This document shows positions 25,105-37,600 of a DNA stretch of 64,000 bases, one piece after another. Position numbers and translations under genes: made by a program. The notes beneath the pieces are model-generated. The model did not search any database. It was not told the origin of the DNA and was given only the letters and a program-made list of their open reading frames with translations. Position 1 is the first letter of the stretch; each line of letters opens with the position of its first letter. The stretch is from Lottia gigantea (Eukaryota > Mollusca > Gastropoda > Lottiidae): NCBI RefSeq assembly GCF_000327385.1, contig NW_008710145.1, forward strand, positions 691,451 through 755,450, read 5' to 3'.

Positions 25105-28100
25105 TCATGATCTCTTAAACAATCCTTTTATTTTAGCTAAAATTCCTTTTTTCTTGGATGGATCTAGTAGAGTAAAGCGTCTAGTTGTTAAATTATGTAT
25201 AGATCCAAAAGCAATAGCTACAACAGTGCACGCTAAACATATCACATTATAAGGCATACTAAAGTCTGGAGTTGGTAGGGAAACTAATAATGTCTCTGTA
25301 TGTAATCGTAAGAAGTAACTCTCTGAATCATCTTTAAAACTGGGGAAAGTAAAAAAGTATTTGTTAGTATTAAGTAGTACATTTTAAAGCCACATCTAAT
25401 AATAAGTCAAATAAGACTGTACATAAACTGGAGTAGGGAACTGTAGTGAGACACCCACGCCATGTTTAATTAATGGAGATATTGGTACTGGTTAGTGCTG
25501 GCACCATATATTGGTGAATCAATGTAATGCAATACGATACAACAAAAAAATCGTAATTCTTTTAATTATTGGAAACTATTTATAAGTCTACATTACCAAA
25601 TATCACAGTTACAAAGAAATAAAACAATATATACAGAAACTTTAAAGATAAAATGTTATTATATTACCCCATATTACGAAAGGTATCATGACATGTTTGG
25701 AAATACCCAGCACTAGTACTAGTCACTAACCGCAATTTGGTTAATGAATTATTTTTATCTAATTAAGTCAAAGTTATCATAAATCAGATTACAAAATTTT
25801 GTGTCCACAAAAAAAAAAAAAATTCTGATAATAGTACGATTTTAATATATTCATTTGTTTTTAATCCCAAATTTAAGCATAGGATTTAGAGAAAATTAAG
25901 CCTTGATTTTTTTTTTTTCTGACCAAATTGAAACATTTTACCCATACCCACTGTTATCATCTTTGTATGTAATCGTAAGAAGTAACTCTCGGAATAATAT
26001 TCTTACAACTAGGGATAAAATATAAATTCTTATTATCAAGCAATATGTTCAAAAGCCACACTTATCACAGTTAAAACTAAAAAAAAATTACAATTTTACA
26101 TAAACTAAAGTCTGGAGTTGGTAAGGAAACTAATAATGTTTCTGTATGTAATCTCAAAAAGTAACTTTTTGAATCTTCTTGAAAACTGAAACAATTTTAT
26201 CTAATTTCAAAACATTTTCCTTTTCAGAATAGATATATCTTCATATTCAATTAAATCCAGTCCAGTTTGAGCCAAAGTTTAATAATGATCAGGGAATAAT
26301 AATATGGTGACCACTTATGGCAAAATAGTTTGGACAGTTCAGACCAACTTCAAATTTACCTTTTTAAAATGTTTTTTTTTTCTTTATGTATGAGCATAAA
26401 CATTCCCAATAACAAACTACACAGTAATGAATGTATATATATTCAAACAAAATTGGTAAGTTGACACCTTTTGATCACCTAATATTTCATGTGATATACG
26501 GTCACGCTATGGTTACTAGTAACTTGCAGAGACACCGATGTGCCATCACGATTATGTTAATTATGGAAGTGTTTTAAGACTAGATACAAACAAGAATTTC
26601 TTTGTTTTACAGATAATTAATATGATTTATAATTACTGACCTATTTTCTAGAACAGTAGAATACTGGGGAGGTGTGGTATAGTTGACTGATGTAGGTAAT
26701 ACAGTAGATAGTATAGCTGAACCAATATAAAAACCATGATTAGCATCTGGAGGATATTCTGTCCATTTTAAAAATGCTCTCTCAAAATCATAGCTAATTT
26801 TAGTGACAGAGTTGGCTCGTAATCTAAAAACTATTTCAAGATGATAAGGTCTGCCTCTATCTTTACCAGGTATATAATTAATTTTATCTGAAATAAAGTG
26901 ATAAATCAACTAGTGAATCTTTCTTAACTTTTGCAAAGCACTCAAACTGAACCTTAATTTTCTGATATATGTGCATTTAATGTTTCATTAAAATCTTTTG
27001 ATTCAAACCTATGTAGCAAAGAAAATGGGAGTTAAGTCTATAACAATATATTGCAACAAAATTAAGAAATTTATGTGCACAAAAATAAGGAGACTAAGTA
27101 AACAAGCTCTACTTACAAGGTTGTACCAGTGTTCCTTGATTTGATAATGTTAAAGATTTATAAAAGAACCTAGTAAACCATGGTAAAGTTTCCATATAGA
27201 TAACTGTTAAATTACTATCTAAATTATTATAAATCAAACTAGTTACACCACCCTTCTCTAAACCATAACCTATCAATACAAATAATAACAAATTCTTTAT
27301 TTTACACACAGTAGATAAATCTAGAACCATGACACCAAAGTGACATGGTCCTGTTTAACACTCATCCTATGGGAACAAACATAATTCATATCTGCTCTTT
27401 TATCAAACACTGATGGATGTCAACAGCTTCTCTGGACTTTTGCCAGTTATAAGCAACCTTTACAAAATATAACTACAAACAATGGTAGATTTTAACCTTC
27501 AACAAATACTGCTAATTAAGTGTGTAAAAAATACCTAATCACACAATCTACCTGTTATAAATCTTTGGGCAGAAACAGGTGGTTTAACTATATCAGTGTA
27601 CTCTAGTGGTTTATCATATCTACTAGCTATATTAAATACACGACCATTAGCTGTCTGTAGACCTATATCATATACTGCATATTGTCTAGTATCATCACCT
27701 CGTTTAACTGTCTTTATACTATCAGCTTCAGGTGACAGAGTAAATATAGGATCAGGCTGAAATTATATATCTACAGATACAAATACAAGTAAGTAGCCTT
27801 ATACATATTACAAAGTGCAAATTCAGTCTTATTCACACAACTTAATCTAATTTATTTGTGTCACTTTTCAGAAATCATTCTTCAAAATTTAACTACAGTA
27901 CAACAATAAATATTAGATAAAGTATCATTACTAAATCATAATTCATCATAAAGTTTATTACTCACTAAATTACTAGTGATATCTACAAATATTTTACTGG
28001 AAGTTGTTAAAGGACAACGACTTGACAGGAAATCACCAAATATTTTCTTTAAACTCCAATCTAAAAAAAGAAAGTATGCCACAGGATATTCTCTTATTGG

Positions 28101-31004
28101 TCAGTATTCAATTTAGAGATCAAGACATAACATAACATAAAATAACATTACATTTATACATTAATATAAATATGGTTAAAATACCTTGATAGCCATTGGT
28201 ACTGCTGGTTACTGGATCAAATACAACTGATAAACTTTGACTTAGTTCAATACTTGTTTCCTTACACTCAGAATTCTGAAAACACAAAACATCTATATCT
28301 TTCGTTTAATTTTTTTTTATTAGTTTTTATTTTTAGAATGTCACTTCACAGTAGGCTCCAACGACCAGAGTCTTAAACATTCGTCAAATTAACCTTTCGA
28401 TCTAACCTGATGCTTTAACCAATCAAATTCAACTGGGTCAATTTGGAACATCCAATGAAAAGGCATGTGTTCTATTTCACTTTCAGTGGACTTGATAAAC
28501 TAGTCTATTGCTCCTGAAATACACCTTTTGATTGCGCCACAAAACGCCAACACTGGAGAAGGCGTAAATTTGATTGTTCAAAGCAAGTCCTATCTATCTC
28601 AATATGTTAGATGATAAATAAAATCTGTAATAACTTACTCTACAAACTGGTCTCACATGTAAACCAAGGGAATGATAATTAGCATCATAGAGTTTAATTG
28701 CTTTAAATAAACTTCCCAATCCAACCTATAAAATATAACAGAAAACTGACATAATCAATTAAAATGTCGAGTGTTTCCAGCCTTTACAAAAGAAAATTCC
28801 TTTAAAGATATGAAATTTATGAAAATAATGAAAATTAATATCACACAATATGACTATATTGTTTCCTTTCACGTACACATCCTTAAATTTAAACAAAAAT
28901 ATTCACCTTTGTATTACAGGGTAATAGTTTTTTCCAAGGAGTAAGATTTTCTGTACAGACGATTTCTCGTGGTAATGCACCATATCTGATAAATCTAGAG
29001 AAACTAGAATAACCCTCAGAAGCCACTCCATGTGGTCGGAATGACCATCTTGGTGCAACTGTTGATTTGGAATCAAGGAAATTCAAAGAAGAACAAAAGT
29101 GGCCTGATAAAGCATTCACTAATTCTGACCAGGTTTCATCTATGCTGAAATACAGAATATTATAAATTCATTGTTTAATTAGTTCTTGGATGGAGGAGAA
29201 AAATAAATTCTTTTATCGCAAAACATAATCAGTTTTGATTTCTCTTATTACCATAATAATTTTATAAAGCATAAAATGTTATGTGTTATTTAATATGGTA
29301 ATTGTTGTTAAATTATCTTATATAACTATTGCCTATAATTATAAATTAATATGGCTCTACCAAGAAAAAGTCCTGAACTTGAGCTACTTTTCAGTACATA
29401 CTTTGTAATGGTTGGCTGAAACCAAACCCACAATTCTGCACCAGGTGGAGCACTTGTTACAGGATATCCCCATTTATCATGATGCCATAAACCTTGGGTT
29501 TGTGATAGATGAAGTTCTTGTACTTTATATGTCGTTAAAACATCACCAAGTGACTTTGGAAATAAACCATAGTGTTTGACTAAAATAAAAAATTTTTTTA
29601 ATAATTTTATGTAAGTTTTTTGAATTTATTCAATTATTTTATGAGAATTGGAATAGCTGCCTCAAATGGTACTGATAGTCTTAGAATATCTTTACGTTAA
29701 TAAAAATATACACATGTCTTCAAAATTTGTTTTTACACAGGCCCATTTTTCAGCCAAAATCTATAAATTTTTTTTGGGCTTGAAATTCTAGGAGGAAAAG
29801 TGGTTCTTTTCAATGTAAACTTACAAAAAATTATATTCACATCAATGCAAAAGCATGCTAAGCATAACCGTACTATTTTGAGGCTGTTATTCTAATTCTC
29901 ATAAAAATAATGGACAAAATTAGAAAAACTTTTTACTTCGCTCAGACAATAGGTCAATATACATAATTAAAAAAATACGAGCATGTTCCGGAGCTAAAAG
30001 GAGAGCAATATACATGATTTTAATTTTTAAAACAGATTTGGGTCGCTGAAATTGAGCTTTAAAGGAATAGAACGTCTTAGAATAAACTTGTCCTACGGCT
30101 AATATTTGTATTTAATAGCGACCATTGGTTAAACAAGTATGCATCCCACACTTCATCAATGTTGCAATAACGGCAATAAAACTATATTCAGAATTTAAAC
30201 AAACAAGTGAGCAACCGATGAATCCGTTCAATTTAAATAAAAGAGTCTGGGTAATCAACGCTAAAACAGGGAAAAAGAAAAGCCAATCAATGTGCAAGCG
30301 CAAAATGACAATCATCTTCCAGTGTATACAAACAAACTTTGCCAATGATTGATTTTCGTTGAAAATTGTGTCAGTGGTGGAGAAATCATTCTAAATGATA
30401 TGATTTGCTTCTTCTTGGTCTTCTGTGAATTTATATATCGTACAATCTTCAAAAAATGTTTGAAACGCCATGTGAGAGTACTTCCCCTTATGATCACAGC
30501 AGATTTCCAAGATTCACAATTTGAAAACACTTAGTGGATGTATTCAGCATTTTATAAATAGTTGCTTGATTTTTTTGGATTTATCGGATTTATAATTGTA
30601 GAAGGATTTTGATGTTTATTTATGACCCCAGTCCACTGATGCCGAGTGATGGATATGTAAAGTTTAAGTGAAATTAAAATTTAAAGTACTTTCTAAGACG
30701 ATCTATTCCTTTAATATGTACAATAGCATATATTGTGGTTATTAATTCTTTCACACTTGAAAATCTCATGTTTGTAGAATATTTCGGATTAAAGAAAATA
30801 GCAATTACATGAATCCGGTTGATCCAAACTTTCATCCCATTTTGTTGTGAATTGAAAATGAAAATAAACATGTCCACTTGGCAGAGGCTTGATTAATAAC
30901 TCCTCCACATGACTGTCAACTAATATTGCCACAGATTCCCCAAGTAATGTGGAAATCATACAAAATACAAAATTTATTAATTTCATCTTCGTGGAAGCTG
31001 ACAT
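25105..31004 (-). CDS. PIGT: PIG-T, GPI transamidase subunit
   Basis: Ten minus-strand exons: 31004-30809, 29579-29402, 29144-28907, 28725-28639, 28275-28185, 28060-27966, 27756-27552, 27269-27117, 26887-26641, 25339-25105 (1725 bases, 574 aa; human 578). All phases close. A short hydrophobic signal (MKLINFVFCMISTLLG) is followed by the lumenal PIG-T domain: EELLIKPLPSGHV, GAELWVWFQPT, FCSSLNFLDS, VCTENLTPWKKLLPC, RRGDDTRQYAVYD-type region, METLPWFTRFF and FERAFLKWTEYPPDANHGFY. One transmembrane helix (VICLACTVVAIAFGS) and a basic tail finish the protein. PIG-T is the core ER-lumenal scaffold of the transamidase that attaches GPI anchors; the Cys in VCTENL is probably the one disulphide-bonded to the catalytic subunit PIG-K. 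The start could also be the Met at 30986. Part of the last exon is duplicated in the preceding intron. Confidence 0.97.
25960..26015 (-). pseudogene. Decayed duplicate of the PIGT last-exon 5' part (copy b)
   Basis: About 55 bp (TTGTATGTAATCGTAAGAAG, then AGTAACTCTCGGAATAATAT) matches the start of the true last exon at 25285-25340. It lacks the rest and no longer reads as the same peptide along its full length. Flanking intron sequence also resembles that next to the true exon (AAAAGCCACA block), showing that the copy arose by tandem duplication of a larger piece. Confidence 0.7.
26104..26185 (-). other. Conserved duplicate of the PIGT last-exon 5' part (copy c), possible alternative exon
   Basis: Minus-strand copy of the first 27 codons of the PIGT last exon, with its own AG acceptor (TTTCAG) in the correct phase. 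The peptide is SFQEDSKSYFLRLHTETL then LVSLPTPDFS, against SFKDDSESYFLRLHTETL then LVSLPTPDFS in the true exon. Five of the eight changed codons are silent. Reading on gives a stop soon after (SLCKIVIFF), so its use as a terminal exon would produce PIG-T without its transmembrane helix. A GTAAAA donor near 26099 exists but would put the true last exon out of frame. Confidence 0.6.
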
Positions 31005-31684
31005 ATTTACAGCTTCGGACTGAAAATGTAAACAATGGGAGAAATGACGTCGAGAAAAATTAAGAAAGAAATAATTTGAATAAGAACATTTCAAAGAGAA
31101 TATTTTTAATGTAGAATGTCTTATATCATAATATAATATTTTAAAATAAATATTCTTTTCATATTCTAAACAATTTTATCCAATAAGCGTCAGTAATGCC
31201 CGATTGTTAGTAGCCCGAACCAGTCCGCAAAAGTTGAAAGAGTTATTTATTTTCATCTTTTACCGGTGTATTTTATTGTAAAAGATTGATCAAATCTGTC
31301 AATGTTTTTCTGTAAAAATCAATTAACCCCATTTTAACAGTAAGACATGTCTTAATTATGACTCATAATCTCTAGAATTAACGATTTTGGTGGCAGAATT
31401 ACTGCAATTGATCTACAAACTCGCTTACCTATCAAAGGGTTTGTTAATCCGAAACATTCCGTGATTATATAGAATTTTAGACACTCTTGCCTGTTGTCTG
31501 ACACTGATACTTCCACTTTTAATAGAATTAATAGAGAATATTGTTTGATGATAAATCTATATAATTGAAACTTTTGATTCTTGATTCAAAATGATACAAC
31601 ATAACAAAATGGGAGGGCACATCAAAGACAGTAATATGTGACCTAAAAAAATAGTAAATTAGAAAAGTATTTATATTTCAGGAA
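31005..31684. other. Divergent region PIGT / JARID2
   Basis: About 0.7 kb between the PIGT start (minus) and the first JARID2 coding exon (plus). An AG acceptor precedes 31682, so JARID2 has an upstream 5'UTR exon somewhere here. No named element recognised. Confidence 0.4.
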
Positions 31685-34600
31685 ATGGTTGGCAAGCGCC
31701 CGTGCACTCAAGGTGGTAAAAAGCATACACCTTCAAGTCCTCGAAGACCTAAGAGAAATGTACCAGTTAAAACTATTGTAAGGATTTAAACTTCATTTAT
31801 TTGTCTATATTGTAGTTTGAACTAAGATTTACTCTCTCACTACATTGAGCTCTGAATTGAATTTTTTTTCTCATTTCATAAATATTAAAAATAAAATTTT
31901 CAACTGTATGCCATTTTTCTAAAAATGTCTTCGGTTCCATAGAAATATAAGGTTAAATGATTTTACTTTTAAAAAAGACACACTTTCCTTCCAGAAAATT
32001 CACATGAAAATTCCCCTTTGTAAAATCATGTTTACAATTAATAAATTTTCCAGTGGTTGACATTTTTAATCAATCTATCTCTCAGTAGTATTTTGTAGTT
32101 GATATTTCATTTCATTCGAAAATGATTGGCAAAAGTCAATTCAGCAATCATTGTAGTCAGAGGGTAGATGATTATAATTGTATTTGCAAGCTACTATAAC
32201 TCCAATTCTACTAATTGTATTTGATAAACATTTTGGTTATTTTTTTTTATGATAAATTTATGTTGTGTTTTTTTTTCAATAGGATGACACGGTAGGGCTT
32301 TCTAAGAAAGAAGAAAAAGAATTGAAGAAGGCGTTGTATGCTTCCCTTCAAGAAACCAAATTAAAAGTGACTTATACATATGAAAAAGTTATTGATAAAA
32401 GGCACTCTGGAAGTAGACATGGATCGCAATCTGCACCAGCATCACAGACAACAAGTCGCAGAACAAGTACTGTTACATCTAGTAGTACTACTACCAGTAT
32501 GGATGAATCAAGTCAAGATTCTGTCAAGTCTTACACTAGTACTAATACAACTGCTACATCTACATTAGAACCTATTAGGTATTAAACCATTTACTGTTAC
32601 TCATTATATATTGTATGTCATGGAGCATACCATTTACAGTTATTTTTATGACTGCAATTTTCAGAAAAGACATTTTGAAGTAAAATTTATTTTGGTGTTT
32701 AAAATTGTGGATATCAATTTTCTGAACTTGTTAAAATATATATTGACAATATTAAACTTTTTGCTTTCAGAGCCAAGGTTCATGCACAACGTAAATTTGC
32801 TCAAGGTTCTTTACCTGTGACACCCAGCACAACGCCAGTTAAAACAGTCACATCACCTTTTAAACTTCTTCCCAAAACTCCCAAAACCGAAGATTTCATA
32901 ACATTTCTTTGTTTAAGAGGTAATAATTTCAATGTGCAACTTTTTAGTGCTTAAGGTTTTTATGTATATGGCAAACGTAGAATATGTTATGACCTGTTTG
33001 ATTGCTTTTTGCATTGTCCTTAGTTTCATAAATATGAATGTAACAATAATGAATGATCCAGACTTTGTATACTTTGTGTCTTATATATTATATATTTTCA
33101 ATTCCTAATCCAGGTACATCAGTTCTTCCACCACATTTAGATTTTCTCAAATATTCTGGAGATGAGTCTAATGAATCAAGTAAAGCTGAGAGTAATAATT
33201 CATGTAAACAACCACCAACACTAGGTGTTAAGGGAGAGGAAATAACTCGTGAATCCACACCAGAATCCTCTAGTGCCAGTAGTAATGATGAACTTTATCA
33301 ATTACATACACCTTCTCCTGTAAGTTTTTTGCGATAATAAGTTAGATAAATGAACACCTACAAATCTGAAGCATGGATCTAAAATATGATCTCTTGGAAA
33401 CGGAAATCATAAAGAGAAAGAATGTTAGCCTCAGCCAATATAATGGATATATCAATGTGAACCATTTCCGACTTAAGCAGAATTGGTACGGTAAGAGCTC
33501 AAAATGAGTTTCTTAACTTCAACTCTATTAGTGGAAACAAAATACACACATTTGGTTCCATATTATTTAGATTTATCAGAATATCTTCCGATATTTTTTC
33601 CAGAGTACAAGAAATGGTGGAATAAGTAGTGCTTTAAGGAAAGCAGCAAGAGCAAGTGCCAGTACTCCAGAAACTAATCGTGGTATAGTTTCTTTAAGAC
33701 AAGGTTTATCACGTAAAGCATCCAGTTTGGCACAAACACCCCCATCATCTCGCTCACGTTCTTTATTATCAACTCCTGATAAATCATCACGTTCTGGTAG
33801 AAAACACAGTTCATTATCATCCAAACAAAGACTAGGTGTTAAACGATTAACTAAAAGTTTTTCTAATTATTCCCCTAAGAGAAAAGAAGCAAGTATACAG
33901 AAATCTGCCTCTACCTCAAAACTTGGTTCCAAGAAAAATATGTTTGGAAGAGAAAAAAAAAGAAGACAAATTAAGGTAGGTATTTTTTTTATATATCATA
34001 CAAATGACTGGTAGATCTTCTGAGATGTGCCTTTGGCTTCAATAATGCTGATATTGTGTGATATATCTAATGATACTTTTCTGCATAGGTCATTCATTTC
34101 TCTTTTTAACAACCCCTTTCTATGTCGTCACTTTCTATTCTTACATAACCTTAAAGTAGCATCTCGTATATTTAGCATGTTTAATTAATGTAGCTCCTTT
34201 TTAAATAGATATAAAAATAATATCACCTGGACATCAATTTTCAAATTCTTGACTTAAAGGGAAAGTTTAGACATTATTTTGACCAATCATACCTTATTCT
34301 CAGAAACCCGAATTTTTTAGCTGAGCCAATCAGTAATAGTGTTCACATTTAACTGTGTTCAGAATGATCTACATTTGATAGTTAAAAAGACAGGTTAACT
34401 TTTCTTGAGACACTGCCATATTCATAAAATCTATGGAAATAGAAAAAGAAGTTCCTAGTTTGAAATAATTTTTGAATGAATTATGCGACTTTTGTCATTT
34501 CTAGTACTTCTGAAGGCTATTAACATATATTCAAGACTCAAATCAACCCACCCTTTAAGATAAATCCAGATTTTGGAAAATACTTTAATGCAATTGGTTA

Positions 34601-37600
34601 ATATAACCAAGATCATTTTTGATGATTGACCAATTCAAACAATAGAATGTTTAAATTATATTTAGTTAAGTTTTTGTGAATTAGGTCCAGCTCTGTATAT
34701 CTATATAAACTTAATGAACTGCGATGTTTTGCACATTATTTCCAATTCACTCAACTCACTAAACACTTTTTTAGGTGAAGTCTTGCAAATGTTGTTTTGC
34801 TAGAAATTCAGAGAAAAAATCAGTTCATTTTGATTCAGTAACTGTTATTGAACCTAGTGATTTCTCAGGTGAATCTGGTGATGATAGATTTTCAGATCCA
34901 TCAATACAACCCCTGCCAGTAGATTCTGAAACTGAAGATCAGGAGATCATCTTTCATAATATATCTCATGAGAATGATAATAAGGGTGGAGAAAAGATGG
35001 AATATAGAAATCCTGGTGACAACGGTAAAAAATCAGAGAGAAATTTCAAGGTGACTCTTTTATCAAAGCTTGTCAATGACAAAAATGAACATTCAGTATG
35101 GAAGACACAAAATGATAAAGGGTTGGACTGTCAGTATAATTTGAATGATAGTGGCACCTTGAAAATAGATAAGAATTTAACTAACCCAGACGATTTACCA
35201 GAGAGTTTATCTGGTTTCCGTAACTTTAAAGAAAGCAATATAACATCATCTTTATTGGATGACGACAATTCCTTTCAGTACGGAATAAGTAATACTGAAT
35301 CCAATTTTACTCAAATTAAGACGCAAAATACCAACAACATTTCTTGTGACAATGATTTGGAAATAATCACAGGAAATCTGAAAATCAAGCATTCAGACAA
35401 AACTGATTATACCAATGTAATTGAGAATATGCCTGCATATAACAATGTAATGTCAACCAGTCAATCAGTTAGACCTGAAGAAACTTTACACAAGATAAGC
35501 CAGCTTTCTTACTCTCCATTCAGTGATTATGGAAGTGAAAGAAATATTGTTACATCTACAATAACTACAGATGTTTCTTCTATCAATATCACAGATGGTT
35601 CACAGCCTTATTTACCCTCTTGCGACTATGAAAATGGTAAGAAAAGAAGAGGACCTTTTGAAAGAAGTCACACTTTAAAAACTGGTTCCCAAGAAAACGC
35701 CCTGCATATTTCACGATCATGTTCCCCTTTTACTGATAATGGAAGTGGAAATAAATTTCTAGGAACATCCAATATTACTTCACTTTGTGAATCCTTATCA
35801 CCTCAGTCTTTCAGTGTACAGGTTACAGATCATAGTCAAGAACCTTTTTTTTTAAAGAGAAGGAGAAGCCAAGAAACTAGAATGAGAAGAAGGTTTTTAG
35901 CTGAAAGTGATTGTGATAGTTCTGGAACATCAGAAAAGATTTATGAATCACTTGGGTCAATTTCACAAGATTTAGAAAAATTAAGACAAGCAAGTAAAAT
36001 GAATACTACTGAGGCAAGTGAAGATTATAAGGAAAATCAAAATAGTGAAAATGAGGTATTCAGTTATGAAGAGTTTGAAAATGGATTGATGAATATTTCT
36101 TTCTATGATGCTAATCATTGTAACTCCCCAGTAACTGATGCTGCTATATCCTTTAACAGTACTGAAGATTTGGATATCAGTGATCCTGAAATAGAGTTCA
36201 AATCACCTCCGGCTCAATTTATTCTCACCTTTGAAAAGGATAAATCTTCCAAAAGCATAGATGAGTTGCCAGTTGAAAGAGATGGATACCTTTCACCAGT
36301 GTTACCTCAATCAGAAAGTCTAGATATAGATATGAGTGACAGTGCACAAGATTCTCCATGTATGAAGAAAGCATCTTTGAGTAGAAACGAAACAGAATGG
36401 CAGTTGATGTTTAAAGAAACAGAGTCTGGTCAAGTTAAAGTTATTGATACACAAATAGATATGGATGGATCTGTAGTAGATGATAATGAGTCTATTGTAA
36501 AAGATAACTCCTGCTCACCTGTATTTGCTGGACCTGGTTGTTACGATTTACCAGCATTTAAATCCAGGGATAGAGAGATTGAATCAGATGTGAAAAACAC
36601 AGAAGAAGAAAAATATTATAAGCCTATTAAACCTAATATTACCTGCAATATTTGTCCAATTATAGCTACAGCACAGTTCACTCCCTTGCCTGCACCACCT
36701 CTGTCTATTTATAGATCTATACAAAACATACCGCTGTCCTTACCATATTCTACAGATATTGGACAGTTGTCTCATCAAGTTGTAAAAGGAGGAGGTTATA
36801 CAACTAAAGGCAATTCGCCATTGAATACGAAAACAGTAAACAAGGATATAAGAAAGTCTGAAAAGCTAAAATCTACATCTGTGAAAAAAACTGATGAATT
36901 GATAAAGGAAGCAAAAGATCTTAGCAGCAAGAGTAATAACTCTCAAATCCCTGGAGCCCTGGTTTCAAACAATTCTAAGAATCTAACAAATGTAAAGGAT
37001 GTAAATGTAAAGGAGACTCCAAAAGAGAAGAGTTTTAATAATCACCAGTATTTTACCAGACTAAAGAAAGTAACCACTGGAGATGATCAACCATTGTTAC
37101 TTCTACCGTCTCCTCCTATTTTATCTTACCCTATTCTAACTCAGGTATCATTGCATGTGTTTTCAATTATCATCATGGAAAGGTGTGGGGCCTCTTACAG
37201 CCTTTGAATAGTTTGCTAGCCTGTAGCATACTGCTCTTGCTTTTAGATATTGTATTTTTGTGTGTAAATGACAAATCACTATTTCTCACAATATTCCAAG
37301 CTTTCTATATATATTTTCTGTAGAAGGCTAAGGTTATTCAAATACTGTACTCTCTTTCAAAAAAACTGATGTTATTGGTTATTGATGTAAACAAAATTAG
37401 GGCTTGACATTGGCTTTAATAAAAAAAAAATTTTAAAAATGTATTAAAATTTTTTGACATTTTGTAGGATAAGAAGTCATCTGAACCATTAAGAAAACGA
37501 AGAATGAAATCAGAGGATGTTGATTGTAAAAGAATGGGTGGAAGACAAAGTCGAAGGTCAAGTACATCAGATTCATTATCCCTGTCCCTTGATAGTGGAT

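Noticed and set aside
30112-30534. Overlapping 60-77 codon ORFs on both strands between PIGT exons 1 and 2
   Set aside because: They lie in an intron, mirror one another on opposite strands and match no protein I know.
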